A stretch of DNA of 64,000 nt, from assembly GCA_930367205.1 (NCBI GenBank), contig OV884014.1:108848138-108912137 (forward strand). The letters are read 5' to 3'. Under the pieces are notes generated by a model, which was not told the origin of the DNA, searched no databases, and saw only the letters and a program-made list of their open reading frames with translations. This document shows positions 1 through 10,640 of this stretch, one piece after another (position 1 is the first letter of the stretch; each line of letters starts with the position of its first letter). The translations under genes and the position numbers were made by a program. Origin of the DNA: Acanthosoma haemorrhoidale. Taxonomy: Eukaryota; Arthropoda; Insecta; Hemiptera; Acanthosomatidae.

Positions 1-290
1 TAATAATTTATTGTTTGTTTCTTGTGTGTAGTTTTATAATAGTGATAGAAGTTAAATATTCTGTATCATTTGTTTTAGAGGATTAGGGATCATTGCAATG
101 AAACAAATTGTTCATTTCACTGAACTACCAATCACGGCTAATTGAAGTGTATTGTTAGCAAAAATACTAACAATTATTATTATATTATAAATATCACTTT
201 GCGTGGGAAAAAAAACTTTTTGTTTAGCAAGAATATAATAAAATATGTCCAATGCTTAAGCCGTTTCAAGCAAAACCTAATTGAATAACA
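1..290 (+). repeat. Repeat E, copy 1 (inverted partner at 9780-10035)
   Basis: This stretch is recognisably similar to the reverse complement of 9780-10035. Shared blocks include AATAATTTATTGTTT at the window start, a block around 100-160 containing AATTGTTCATTTCACTGAA, and a weaker block near 230-265 (AGAATATAATAAAAT). No coding capacity or known family is visible. The left end is cut by the window edge. It is probably an interspersed non-autonomous element; identity unknown. Confidence 0.5.
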
Positions 291-685
291 TGAGAAATAT
301 ATCGGAATTTGACAAAATTCTTAAACGTCGGTGTCATACATATTTATTTTCCCTCAATGTTAACTTTATTAAATTCAGAGGAAAGACCCTTGACAATTGA
401 GTTGATTAAATTTTCAGCAATTGAAATATTCTGTTACATGGAGAGACATGTCATCTTACACAAAGGACCCATTCACAACGAAAATTCACAAAACATGATC
501 ACTATCTTGTAGAATGCTGGATTGCTTTTAATGGAAATATAATTGTTGACTTCTCACAATTATATATTTGACAGCTGATGTAGTGTAGACATCCTAGCTG
601 TGGTCCTGAGGAGCCAGTACAGACTAGGCAAAAATTTCACCTTACTACTATTAAGAAACAATCTAATTTATATATATATATATCT
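291..685. other. Intergenic, no feature recognised
   Basis: AT-rich sequence with only short chance reading frames. A (TA)n run at about 669-683 abuts the LINE C copy that follows. Confidence 0.5.
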
Positions 686-1327
686 TCATAATTGTGCTAA
701 AATTACAATCTTCCTTATTAGGCAATAAGTAATTGATATAAATGTTCTTATTCATACCATATATACAATTCATCATTCAATCGCTCATTTATACAGTATT
801 TATAAGCAGCCCAGAGGCCTCCCAAATCCACATGGTTGTCACCTCCCTCGCATGCGAAAGAGGAAACGGAGTCTTGAGAAGTCCCCCAAGTTCCTCCATC
901 AGCCACGTCACCGGATACGAGCCAGCGGAGGCTGACCAAGAGCGTGAGAGCCACAGACGCTCAGGAGATGATTGGAGAAACTGGCCAGGACTCCCACTGT
1001 CACGCATTTATAGCAGGTCACGAGGCCACTGACGTTTCAGTCCCCGGGAAGGATTTTAGGGATGAGTGGTGCAGTGCGATGACTGTGCTGGAGGATTAGG
1101 GTGGTTGAATAGGGTACTATGGAATTTTATGAACTTGGAAGGGATGTAAGGTATATTAAGATCGTTATGAAGGGTTTTGTTGCTGACGTAATAAGGGGCT
1201 ACTATTGTTTACTATTGTTCTCAGGACTTTTGATAGAAAGGATTGGATACGCTTGAAGTTCGACTTTTTTTCTGTCCCCCATAGCTCTATTCCGTGTGTC
1301 CAAAGTGTCTAGTTCTTGTCTTTTTAT
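686..1327 (-). mobile_element. LINE C copy C1, 5'-truncated 3' end
   Basis: Read on the minus strand, this matches the 3' end of the Jockey-like LINE family C, whose longest copy is at 32347-34688. It carries the end of the reverse transcriptase frame (NPPR-type ending near 1040-1110) followed by the 3' UTR with the family block around 900-970 (GTCCTGAGCGT-like). It ends in a tail close to TTTTAGCACAATTATGAAG. The right part has lost roughly 100 bp relative to copy C6, between the CTCTATTCCG block and the AAAGTGTCTAG block. It is non-coding and decayed. No clear target duplication is visible. Confidence 0.75.
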
Positions 1328-2255
1328 TACTGAAAAGGGACTCGATTTTATTCACAATTTCAATGTGACGTTTTGCAATAGTAGTCCACTAAACCACTAA
1401 TGTTTAATAGCTATCATTAATCAGCCAAAATCATATTAATTTAATTCTCTTCTCAATATGACAGAAGCGACGGATTCACAATGTCTCTTAATTTTTTTTC
1501 TTATATTTTAAACATCCCTAAGGAATCACTTATATTAAAATTATCATCCTCCAAACACTAGCTGTGTATAATTAATTAGGAAGTAGAAATCATTAATTTG
1601 AACATTTTCTGCAATTGTCAATACAAACACAAACAAAACATCTGGTCCAACCATTGGAGAAGAAGCCATATGTGATCCCCTGGTTCTGAAATGCTCTCGC
1701 TCACACTTTCTCTTGCGCAGAAGCACTCTAACCCAATAGCCTATAGAGTCAACAGTGATTCATCGCTCGTCGACTGCCGACAGCTGTACACAGTCACCAG
1801 ATCCTCCCCTCATTCCTTGAAGCCCCTTCGGTACTTCAGCAGGGCAGCTCTGTCACCAGTGACTACGCACAGGGTGTTAAAGGCGGTTTTAATTGACTGG
1901 ATGGGACAACAACACCGGCCTTAATCCGGTCCATTAAGGTGTCGGGTACACCCTCCAGCCACCCTCCGGTGAGTCAGGGTATCTGCTAATTCTGTTTGGT
2001 TGGCGGCGGGGGGGGGGGGAGACTCGATGTGGTTGCTGTTGGCTGCAGGAAGGGGAAAGGGTGCCCTGTTTCTAAGCTGGAGTGTTCAATCAAGTAAACA
2101 TAATATTTTAGGTTATAAATAATCATCAAACATTTTAATAGTTTAATTCTTAATTCGCATTAACATTAAAAATATTATGAATAAAGAGGACTTCCCCGAG
2201 TTAAATCTAACTCCACAGCTTCAAAGAACTCGCTTCATTCTATTTCACCGAGAGT
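1328..2255. other. Intergenic, no feature recognised
   Basis: No coding feature recognised. The 1690-1990 part is less AT-rich than its surroundings and has a 77-codon frame (1691-1924) without recognisable domains. A small perfect stem, CCTTAAT/ATTAAGG, lies near 1919-1939, and a G-run near 2008-2020. Confidence 0.5.
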
Positions 2256-3199
2256 TATATAATGCTAAGAATATTATAATGCTAATAGTATATGCAGTTT
2301 TAGCATTTTTGTTGCTGTGTAGCCCCTGATCAAGAGACAGATGTCGAGACACAGTGACACATCGCACCTCCAACGTTTCCAGAATGGGATCATGCGTAAA
2401 GTGGTCCGACATACCTCTCTTGAGAGGTTAAAGAACGCTTTACCTGCACCCGTTGGATGAACTCATCCACCGTCGGCACATCAAGTTTTTCGACGCGTTG
2501 CAGCACCTAACCAACCCAGTGTTTAACACTATGACCCCATCACCTCTCCCGCATCGATGGCAACAGACTGTTCGGGAAAAGTTAGGTTAAGAATTAGTAT
2601 GAAGTTAGTTTTTAAGTTTTCTTTCGTTGTGATCAAAAACCTTGTAGTTCACCTTGTAGAGTCTTGCCAATGAAGCCAAGAATGATACTTTTGTATCATT
2701 GTACTTGTATTGGTCATATAACTTCTATGCCGATTCAGACCTTGTATAGAGTGTACCGATGGTAAAGGACATATAAAATGTAGTATGTTAAAAGATTCGC
2801 CTAAAAATCTATATTAAATAAAAGTTTTGTCATTTTTTTTAAGGGGATTGGAAAAAAAAAAAAAAGCTAATATTATAATCTAATATTAATGCTAATAGTA
2901 GAAGCTAGTGTATGGCTGCCTCGTGACTTCATGGAAGTCACTGATATTTTTAAGTAAGCAACCGCATTCCTTCTAAGACCTCCACCCCAATTCCCGAAAC
3001 TACCCTTCTCTTATACACATATGTCTCAGCTTTAGCTCCAGTCCCCCCCTTGTTTCCAAGACTCGTTCCCAACACCCAACCCATTATGTAGTAACATAAC
3101 TCTTAATATTTGTATATACCAGTGTTTCGCTTGTACTTCATAATAAAGCTTTTATTTCTTTTCTTTTTAAATACTCTCCCATACAAAGATTATTTAACT
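2256..3199 (+). mobile_element. Repeat D copy D1, split by a LINE A insertion
   Basis: Family D is a roughly 330-360 bp interspersed unit seen five times (also 4970-5280, 7444-7735, 9256-9618, 46788-47357). One end is a short tandem array built on TATAATGCTAA; the other ends in CAAAGATTATTTAACT. The body contains a pyrimidine-rich stretch before AAAAGACTCTCC and the block AATAAAGCTTTT. In this copy the TATAATGCTAA array (2256-2292) is separated from the body (2866-3199) by a LINE A insertion. No protein is encoded. The array looks like a retroposon 3' tail, which would put transcription on the opposite strand; this is inference. Confidence 0.65.
2293..2865 (+). mobile_element. LINE A-related copy A1 (decayed 3' end)
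   Basis: The segment encodes a broken C-terminal piece of a Jockey-like reverse transcriptase, recognisable as QRFQNGIMRKVVRHTSLERL-like then a HRRHIKFFD-like block. It reaches the family stop and the AAGAATTAGTATGAAGTTAG block at about 2589. It then has its own 3' UTR, different from A2/A3/A5, and an A-run at 2852-2865. It is flanked by GCTAATAGTATA (2281-2292) and GCTAATATTATA (2866-2877), an 11 of 12 match. That may be a target duplication, though both lie in the repetitive D tail. Confidence 0.7.
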
Positions 3200-4276
3200 G
3201 AGGACAAACTGAATTATTCTCACAGAATAATTTATTTCAACAATATTTTTAGGAGTAGTTGGTCATTTGATAACCGAAATGAATGCATGTTATAGTTGAT
3301 ATGTCCTGATTTAACACTATAAAGCTTTGGTCTGTAAGATACCTAATGCGAAGTATCATTAGTAACTAACATCCACAGACAAAATATAATACAGACAGTA
3401 TTCACCAGCAAGGCTTACCAACGAGTAGACCAATTGAAAAAATAGTGAGATTCATATCACGACAAAAAATTAATATTTATAACAGTTACTATAGTAATCT
3501 ATCTAATTAATGGTATTGCAAATGTAACTCTATCACTGTAAGTAGTTTTATAAAAATATTTCCCATTTCTAATCTCTAATCTCTAATCTCTTATAGTTAT
3601 CTATTGTAGCGTTTACTCTACCGTAGAGAATAGCCGAATGGTTAAATAATAAGCATCAGTTGATTCTCCTAAATAAGCAGGTAGGTCCGTTGTTACCGAA
3701 GCGATCGGCTTTACATGCAAACAGATAAAGCTAATTGCACCTAATAGCCCCGTGTAGTTGTTATCGCTAATTGTAACATCAGGTATCGACATGGGCTGTG
3801 ATCGAGATAACAGTACTGATATGACCATCGTTACAAATTGATCGCGAGTGATTGAGCCGAATTATATTAACTTAGTCGATCGTGGAAGTCTAGACAGACA
3901 ATGAAGTCATCTGCTTGGATTACACTCTCAAACTGAGTCAGTACTTTATGCCTGGCACCCTATGGTTGATGATGGCTTGATCAACTGTTTTCATGGAAAA
4001 ATAACGGTATCCCTCATTTTCCCCCTTGACCAACGGTTAGTATCAGTTTGCAAAGACAAGGTTTCCTGCATACTCAACGAGGTTGTATCTTCTTTATCTT
4101 CCTTACTTTATAGTGAGTTTTAGTACCCTCGTGGAATTGAGGAGTGTTTTAAGCTGTTAAATTGAGGAAAAAATCATTAAGAATTTTCCTAGGCCTTCTT
4201 TAAAAAAAATGCAAGATTTTTTATAAAGAAAAATAAAAGATCATTCGCAAAATTTTCTGTTTCAAATAAATCATAA
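3200..4276. other. Intergenic, no feature recognised
   Basis: AT-rich DNA. Short imperfect repeats of CTAATCT near 3568-3592. No gene, RNA or element recognised. Confidence 0.5.
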
Positions 4277-4281
4277 CTCCT

Positions 4282-4871
4282 TGTAGCGACCGCTAACTGC
4301 ATAAGGTAAATCACCCTATACTCTATTGCATATATATTGTAAGCAAAAGTAAAATAACATGAACTAAATGTATTATAAACAAATATAAATCATTGTGAAT
4401 GTGTTAAGCAATAAAAGGTGGAAGTCACACGAGACAGGTCATAAACATAACAACCCTTTTGGGGCCTCTCTACTTCCAGGGCTTGTCCCCTGCCGGGTAA
4501 TAAGGCGGCGGTCACGTTCCTTACCAGGTGTGCGTGGGAACCACCACCGGCTCAGGACCTTGCAGCCTCCGAGCAGGCAAGGGGAGAGGGTACTTAAAGC
4601 AGGGCTCCTGGCCCTGTTAATTAGTCTCTCGTGGTCTTTACTCGTTGACGCTTGCTTGGTTTCCGCTCGAACTCCGAAAACTTGACTAATTCTTTATGAA
4701 ACCTCTGTACCTCTTCTCTTGAACATAGTGCATTGTCGGGGCACATACCTATCATAAATGGAGTCAGATAGTAACGCCGTCATGGAACGATTGTTCAGGT
4801 TATAAACTCGAACAATCCGAACTTGTCACCAGGGCAAGGGTGATCAGGCCCCCCCTAGTGACGACCCGACA
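4282..4871. mobile_element. Solo LTR S1 (590 bp)
   Basis: The element begins TGTAGCGACCGCTAACT and ends CGACCCGACA, so it has TG...CA termini. It is bounded by perfect 5-bp target duplications CTCCT at 4277-4281 and 4872-4876. Its last ~180 bp closely match the end of S2 (15628-16301), with shared blocks such as ACATACCTATCATAAATGG; the middle is unrelated or strongly diverged. No internal retroelement sequence lies between the target sites, so this is a solo LTR left by LTR-LTR recombination. A 96-codon frame inside it (4395-4685) has no known domain and is probably incidental. Confidence 0.85.
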
Positions 4872-4969
4872 CTCCTCTTTCCATTATTTGGGGGATGTGG
4901 TTATTCTCCATCTATAACCTCTCTTACAGTAACTATCTCTTATCTATAATCTCAAACAGGCTAATAGTT

Positions 4970-5280
4970 AGTTAAATAATCTTTGTAAGGGAGAGTATTT
5001 TAAAAGAAAAGAAAGAAAAGCTTTATTATGAAGTACAAGCAAAACACTGGTATATACAAATATTAAGAGCTACGTTACTACATACTGGGTGGAAGTCTAG
5101 GGACAAGTAGGTTCTGGGGCTAAAGCTGAGACATACATGTATAAGACAAAGGTAGTTCTGGGAAGTAGGGAAGTCTTGGAGGGATGCGGTCGCTTGCTTA
5201 AAAATAAAAGGAACCATCAGTGACTTCTATGAAGTCACGAGGCAGGTTTACACTAGAAGGGGCTTGCTTCTTTTCATTAC
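4970..5280 (-). mobile_element. Repeat D copy D2
   Basis: On the minus strand this is a nearly full body of family D. The AGTTAAATAATCTTTG end is at 4970-4985, then AAAGCTTTATTATGAAG, then the central GAGACATACATGTATAAG block. It ends in GGGGCTTGCTTCT near 5270, and the TATAATGCTAA array is lost. Non-coding. Confidence 0.7.
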
Positions 5281-5814
5281 TACTCCAGGACATTGGGTGA
5301 TAAATATTTTGAAGTTAGTCTAACGGAGCCGTACAAAAATATATTCACATATATATAAGATTATTCCAGCAAAAACAAAAAGATTTGTTCACTTTTGTCT
5401 TAAAACATAAGATTTATGGAATACCATTCCAGTAGAGTTTTAAGTCTTTCCCCTAAGTAATGACTGGTCCTACCTATGGAGAAATGACTGATTACCAGTG
5501 AGCCTACGTCATTGCCCTTTAATTAGCCCTTATAAGTCCCCCTCTAAGGGCACTATAACCCTGCTTTAATGCTGTTGACCAATCTCGGCTATAAATACTC
5601 ATGTTCTTCACATTGACTTAATATCTAAACCTTGTAGTAGACATATTTTCTTGTAAAAGCTGATATTTTTTTCATCTCGATGGTTTTTCAGCTAATAAAG
5701 TGAAAATTAGGGTGGAGACTTAACTTAGTCGCATAAGTTTTATAAAATTAAAAAAAAAAGCTTTTATAGGTCTCAATTTTTTTTTTTCTTCTATATCACC
5801 AATCGGCCAATTAT
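5281..5814. other. Intergenic, no feature recognised
   Basis: AT-rich DNA with A/T runs near 5750-5790. No gene or known repeat recognised. Confidence 0.5.
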
Positions 5815-6575
5815 AAAGAGTGTCCCAGAATTAACGCAAGATTTGATTTAAATAGAAAACACAGTTTTTAGTATTTTTTAGTTAGATATTTTTTTATTGA
5901 ATCATAAAGTAAATAAGATAGGGTTATTTATATAATAACACATCGGGCAAATGGCCTCTTTTGTCGAAATTTTCCATGACCATTTGGCATAAATGTGGTT
6001 GAATTTCGTTGATGCAGCGTCGAATTTCCTCTTTTAATGCACGGGTGGATGTGGGCTTGTTGGCATACACCTTTGACTTCAAATAACCCCATAAACAGAA
6101 ATCTAAAGGTGTTAAATCACACGATCTAGGGGGACAATTCTGATCACCGAAACGATAGTACACGACCTAGAAATGTCTCATGCAGTATTTGAATTGTTTC
6201 ATGGGCTGTAAGGCATGTGGCACCATCTTGTTAAAACCACATATTGGGCACATCAATATCATCCAATCTCGGCACAAAGAACTGTGTTTACGACGCCGAA
6301 TTGATGTTCCTGGATTTTCAACAACACTCTCACACATTGCTTCGATATTGGCATTTGAACGGCTTGTTTTTGGACGACCAGTCTGTTCAGTGTCTCCAAC
6401 TGATCGAGTCTCCCTAAATTTTTAAATTAATCTCTTCACAGTTGATGAAGTCAAAACACTATTCCGACCATATTTTGTATGAAATTTTCGAACTGCGGCC
6501 GCCAAACTTTCATTATTTTTGAGATAATGTTCAACAATAAAGACACGTTGTTATATCGTGTAACGCTCCATTTTT
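5815..6575 (-). pseudogene. Tc1/mariner-superfamily transposase relic M1, internally deleted
   Basis: On the minus strand the frame starts near 6570 with MERYT followed by an internal stop, QRVFIVEHYLKNNES and RKFHTKYGRNSVLTSS, the helix-turn-helix region of a mariner-type transposase. It then shows the GRPKTSRSN linker and NPGTSIRRR. It jumps to the C-terminal motif PPRSCDLTPLDFCLWGYLKS (about 6058-6130) and ends at 5924. The central catalytic portion between these is missing or unrecognisable, and several stops interrupt the frame. Cut-and-paste transposase of a DNA transposon, now dead. Clear terminal inverted repeats were not found, although AGTGTCCCAGAATTAACGC at about 5818 may be one end. 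Confidence 0.8.
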
Positions 6576-7443
6576 ACTAACCCTAAACTGTCAGCTGCCA
6601 AATTGATTTTTTTGGGGTTGCCAGCACTTTACTGCACAAAGTTTAGTAATGAAATAGTAAAAAATTAAATTGATAACAATATACCAGATCAACGAATGGC
6701 ATCTTTAAATTAATTTTTCCGATCCTGCCCTATTGCTTGATAACATTTCTTCAAAATTTAATGAATGAATTATAACTATAATGCGTAAGTATAGTTGAGA
6801 TTATCAAAAAAGAGTTTTTTTTTAAATATAGATATTTTGACTTTTTATTGACCCTATGGCCTCAATTAATTATTCATAAACTGTTGTAGAATTTAGAATT
6901 TTCTCTTCCAAAGCAAAACATTGTTCATTTAGAAATTACAATTTGCCTGAAGAATTCTTCATAAAATTGTAATTATGTAATTAGTAAAGCTGTAGATTAA
7001 AAAACAAAGTTTTAAGACGCCGTTAATGTTTTATCATTTTCCATTATTTTTAATTCAATTATTCAGTTCTGTCGACGATAGGATAATGACGAAGAGAGCA
7101 AACAAACAAATAAAGAAAAATGAAGACTAAAAAATTCTTTGAAAAATATGTTTTCTATTTGAAGGAAAGGTCTCATTATGGCGGACTGCTAACAAGTCAC
7201 TGTTAGGCCTGGTGATTTGTCTTGCTCCTCCCGAAAGTTATAATCACTGGAAGACACTGCTCTGTCCCCACTTTACAAATATAATCCTACTGGAAACATT
7301 CCCTCCCTAATAAATCACCGGGCTAATGGCTCTTTCACTGAGGCTGGCCTCACGAGCATGATGCTTCATCTCCAGAGTAGCACTCACTAACCAAAAAATA
7401 TATTGATGTTTCACATTCAAACCAAAAAATTGTTGTCCAACCT
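6576..7443. other. Intergenic, no feature recognised
   Basis: The first ~50 bp are probably the remaining non-coding end of the mariner relic. The rest is AT-rich, with a moderately GC-rich patch at 7170-7370 that I could not identify. Confidence 0.45.
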
Positions 7444-7735
7444 TTTATAATGCTAATATTATATATAATGCTAAAAGTAGATGAGAACTGTACACCTGCC
7501 TCATGACTTTATGTAAGTCACTGATGGTTCCTGTTATTTTTAAGTATGCAACCGCATCCCTCCAAGACCTCCCTACTTCCCAGAATCTTATCCTTTTCTT
7601 ATACATATATGTCTCAGCTTTAGCCCCAGACCACACTCGTGCTTAGACCTTCCACCCAGTATGTAGACTTTTTGCACTTCATTATAAAGCTTTACTTTCT
7701 TTTCTTTTAAAAGACTCTCCTCTACCAAGACTACT
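7444..7735 (+). mobile_element. Repeat D copy D3
   Basis: It starts in the tail array (TATAATGCTAA, two units near 7447-7480), continues with the CACTGATGGTTCCTG and CTTATACATATATGTCTCAG blocks, and ends in AAAAGACTCTCCTCTACC near 7730, where the terminal block is diverged. A stretch around TAACTCTTAATATTTG is missing compared with D4. Non-coding. Confidence 0.7.
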
Positions 7736-8266
7736 TCTACCAGTTCGGCTATGCGCATCTGTGTATCTGTTGCAGACTAAACGTGTCCCTCGTTGTCTTT
7801 TCCATACCCAGGCTCTGTTAGTTCTGGTCTCAATTGACCTTTCTATTTGAATATTCTTGATCCAATGGCGTGGCAAATGATCGTGTCTTTATTTAACCTT
7901 CTTCCCTGGACAGTATTTTCTGAAGAGCCTGCAATTTTTTAATCCTCTCTTGTGGTGGAATTCTGGACGATCAAGCCTAATAGTATTTCTTAATTTTTTT
8001 TAAGTTTTTAGAAAAGAAATTATCTTTCCTTTTCCCTCTACGGAGTTGTTTATTATTCCATATATGTGTTAATTGCCTATGTTATTGAAGAATTTATTTT
8101 GGAAAAGACAAAATAGTTCGATTCCACATAACATTGTTTTTATTATGCATTTAACTATAGCTGAAGAAGCCTAAAACTACTAAAACATCATTTAAAAAAC
8201 TGTAGTTTTAAAAAATCTCTGACGTTCGTTGAATGCGTTTTAAAAGCGTCACATTTTATAATCGGT
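7736..8266. other. Intergenic, no feature recognised
   Basis: Nothing recognised beyond ordinary AT-rich sequence. Confidence 0.5.
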
Positions 8267-8622
8267 CTATCTCTCCCGAACCTTTACCACCACCAATGCC
8301 CGTCAGATGGAAGCACTGCTGGACCACCGAAGCCTGGAGACAGATGGACGTGATCGAACCCTAGCCCCCTGACGGAGACAACGGCCTACTACAATCCATT
8401 GCCTAGGTACCCCTAGGCTCCACCCTCGGTAGACTCTCACTACCTTCCTGATTCCACCCGCCTCCTTTAGGCATTCCACACCCTATATCCTTCTCATACA
8501 TCCTCCAAATGGGGGACTCCCCTTAGTGAAAGGCACTCATTGGCCCAAAATAACTTTCCTTTATTTTTCCCACATCCTATTTTATAAGTTTAAGAGCTAA
8601 GAAAAAAAAAAAAAAAAAAAAT
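8267..8622 (+). mobile_element. LINE B copy B1, extreme 3' end
   Basis: This matches the 3' end of LINE B at 58520-58995. It has the reverse transcriptase C-terminus (PPPMPVRWKHCWTTEAWRQ-like at about 8288-8345), then the 3' UTR with the TAGACTCTCACTACCTTCC and CCTTAGTGAAAGGCACT blocks. It ends in AGAGCTAAGA followed by a poly(A) run to 8622. The orientation is plus. It is a dead 5'-truncated copy; I could not define a target duplication. Confidence 0.8.
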
Positions 8623-9255
8623 CCCGATCATGTATAAATAATAATGTTATTCATATTGGTATCTTGTGACAAATTTGTATTTTATTACCTATCTACCTTG
8701 AGTGGACACCCAAAGGAGGATCGTACCTCCTTGAAAGTATAGTCTTTTACTGAAACGTATATCACCTAGTTTAGTAATTAGCAGTTTTTAAATTTTGGTT
8801 GAATATTACTGTTGATAAAGTATAAACAAATTATATATATATATAATATAGATCTATATTGAAGTTGGCCAACATTAAAGCATTTTTAAAACCTATTAAC
8901 AACAAATAATTGTATGGGAAAATTATTTAAAATACTAAAAACATCGAAAGGAAATTAGCCACATGTCACAGCCAACAGCGCTATAATTTCCTGCTGATAA
9001 TTAAATTCAATAAATGATTATTGCACAATTTTATTCACCTAGCTGATGCAGTGAACTGGAGCACGGGAGGCTGCTGATGACAACATCAATTAACAAACTG
9101 TCTACTCGGATTTCCTCTTCATGTGTAGCCAAGTGAACAAGGGCCATATTCACGGACCATTTAAGAAGTACTTACTTAATTAGCATTTTATATAGTCAAG
9201 TGTTTGTTTTTTATTTCAGTATTGTATTTGTTGTAAGATATTTCATCGTCAGAAT
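8623..9255. other. Intergenic, no feature recognised
   Basis: AT-rich, with a short (TA)n near 8833-8848. No feature recognised. Confidence 0.5.
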
Positions 9256-9618
9256 CGTGAGTTGTATAATGCTAAGAATATTATAATGCTAAGAATATTG
9301 TAATAATAAAAGTAGAAGCAAGCCCCTTCTACTGTATACCTGCCTCGTGACTTCATGGAAGTCACTGGTGGTTTCCTGTTATTTTTAAGTAAGCAACAGC
9401 ATCCCTCCAAGACCTCCCTACTTCCCAGAATGTTATCCTTTTCTTATACATATATGTCTCAGCTTTAGCCCCAGACCCCACTCGTCACAAGTAATTCCAC
9501 CCAGTATGTAGTAACGTAACTCTTAATATTTGTATATACCAGTGTTTTGCTTGTACTTCGTAATAAAGCTTTTTTTCTTTTCTTTTAAAAGACTCTCCTC
9601 TACAAAGATTATTTAACT
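9256..9618 (+). mobile_element. Repeat D copy D4 (most complete)
   Basis: It begins with two tail units (TATAATGCTAAGAATAT, 9264-9297), then GTAGAAGCAAGCCCCTTCT. The full body follows: CTCGTGACTTCATGGAAGTC, CCCTCCAAGACCTCCC, CATATATGTCTCAGC, AATATTTGTATATACCAG, AATAAAGC, TTTTAAAAGACTCTCC. It ends CAAAGATTATTTAACTAT. It is the best reference copy for the family. No ORF. Confidence 0.75.
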
Positions 9619-9779
9619 ATTGACAAAACAACTACTATTAATATTACGAACCAATTAATACCCAAAAGGACACACGCAGTCATTGCATTAATAAATGTTA
9701 CAGTAATAAATTGTTAATAAATGAACTGTGATAGTTCAATACATGTTTAAGTACGAACTTGAAATTAGCTAAAGCTCAT

Positions 9780-10035
9780 CGCATTGAGTAATTTTTATAA
9801 TATTCTAGCTGAAGTTATTTTTGTTGCATGCAAACTTATAATTAAAAACAGAATGAAATGGTTTTGTATTATAGTCTTACTTAAAAGTCTACTTCAATTT
9901 GTCATGATGGGTAATTCAGTGAAATGAACAATTGGTTTCATTGAAATGATCACTAAACATCTAAAATAAATTTAATTGTCTACTGCTAACACTAAATTTG
10001 ACAATAAACAATAAATTATTAAATATATAGAAAAT
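9780..10035 (-). repeat. Repeat E, copy 2
   Basis: Inverted, diverged copy of 1-290. The best block is 9905-9955 (reverse complement shares CAATTGTTCATTTCACTGAA with the copy at ~107), and the AATAATTTATTGTTT block corresponds to 10008-10024. Function and class unknown. Confidence 0.5.
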
Positions 10036-10148
10036 AATGCAGTGCAATAGATGGAACACAGCTGGCTACTACGCAGTTAGAGAGTGCACCTTGCACCGTG
10101 CAGGATCATGCATGTTCGCTGCGTCAGTTCATTGTCCTCTGGTGTGCG

Positions 10149-10640
10149 TGAATATAGTGGTCTTTCCTAGCTATAGTGTTTGCTTAGCGATGAAACGCCA
10201 TGCCATAAATGGAAATACAGAACTTGCGAGTCGAAGAAGCAAAAAGGTAAATGGCATGTTTTTGTTTGATATTGCGTGAAACTCACTATTGGTCTACCAC
10301 ATAATCTGTTATCTCTTCCCACAAAGGAGTTTTGTTCATAGGATTTTATTAATTTAAGGGACTTGTTGGCTTGAAGACCAACTGACTGTCTCTGGCTGTC
10401 CGTCTATTAATTTTTATTCCTCTAATTAGCGTACATATACCAAATATTATATTGATATCATGTTTGGCTCAGTTCACAGTCTGTTTTTGTCCGTTGCTTT
10501 CCGTCTGGTACGTCATAAGTGGAAATATAATGTTGACCGTATCATTTCTCCTAACAGGAGTAGACAAAGTCCGTTCATGAACTTGCGAGTTGAAGAAGGA
10601 AATAGGTAAGTTGCATGTTGTTTCAATTTATCGTACATTT
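10149..10640 (+). repeat. Duplicated exon-like module (two copies)
   Basis: Two related segments lie at about 10180-10260 and 10490-10630. Each contains TGGAAATA followed by GAACTTGCGAGTYGAAGAAG and then a donor-like GGTAA(A/G)T with a trailing GCATGTT. The first copy is inside an open frame (10037-10279) that includes MKRHAINGNTELASRRSKK before the donor-like site. A related core recurs at ~24629 and ~26221. I do not recognise a protein. These could be exons of an unannotated gene or parts of an unknown mobile element. Confidence 0.35.

Noticed and set aside
3634..3660. tRNA gene (A-box-like TAGCCGAATGG)
   Set aside because: No B box or cloverleaf pairing within the next 100 bases.
4395..4685. 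96-codon frame as a host gene
   Set aside because: It lies wholly within solo LTR S1, is not matched in S2, and has no domain.
10037..10279. 80-codon frame as a complete small gene
   Set aside because: No recognisable domain or homology. The splice-like signal inside it is noted under the repeat entry instead.
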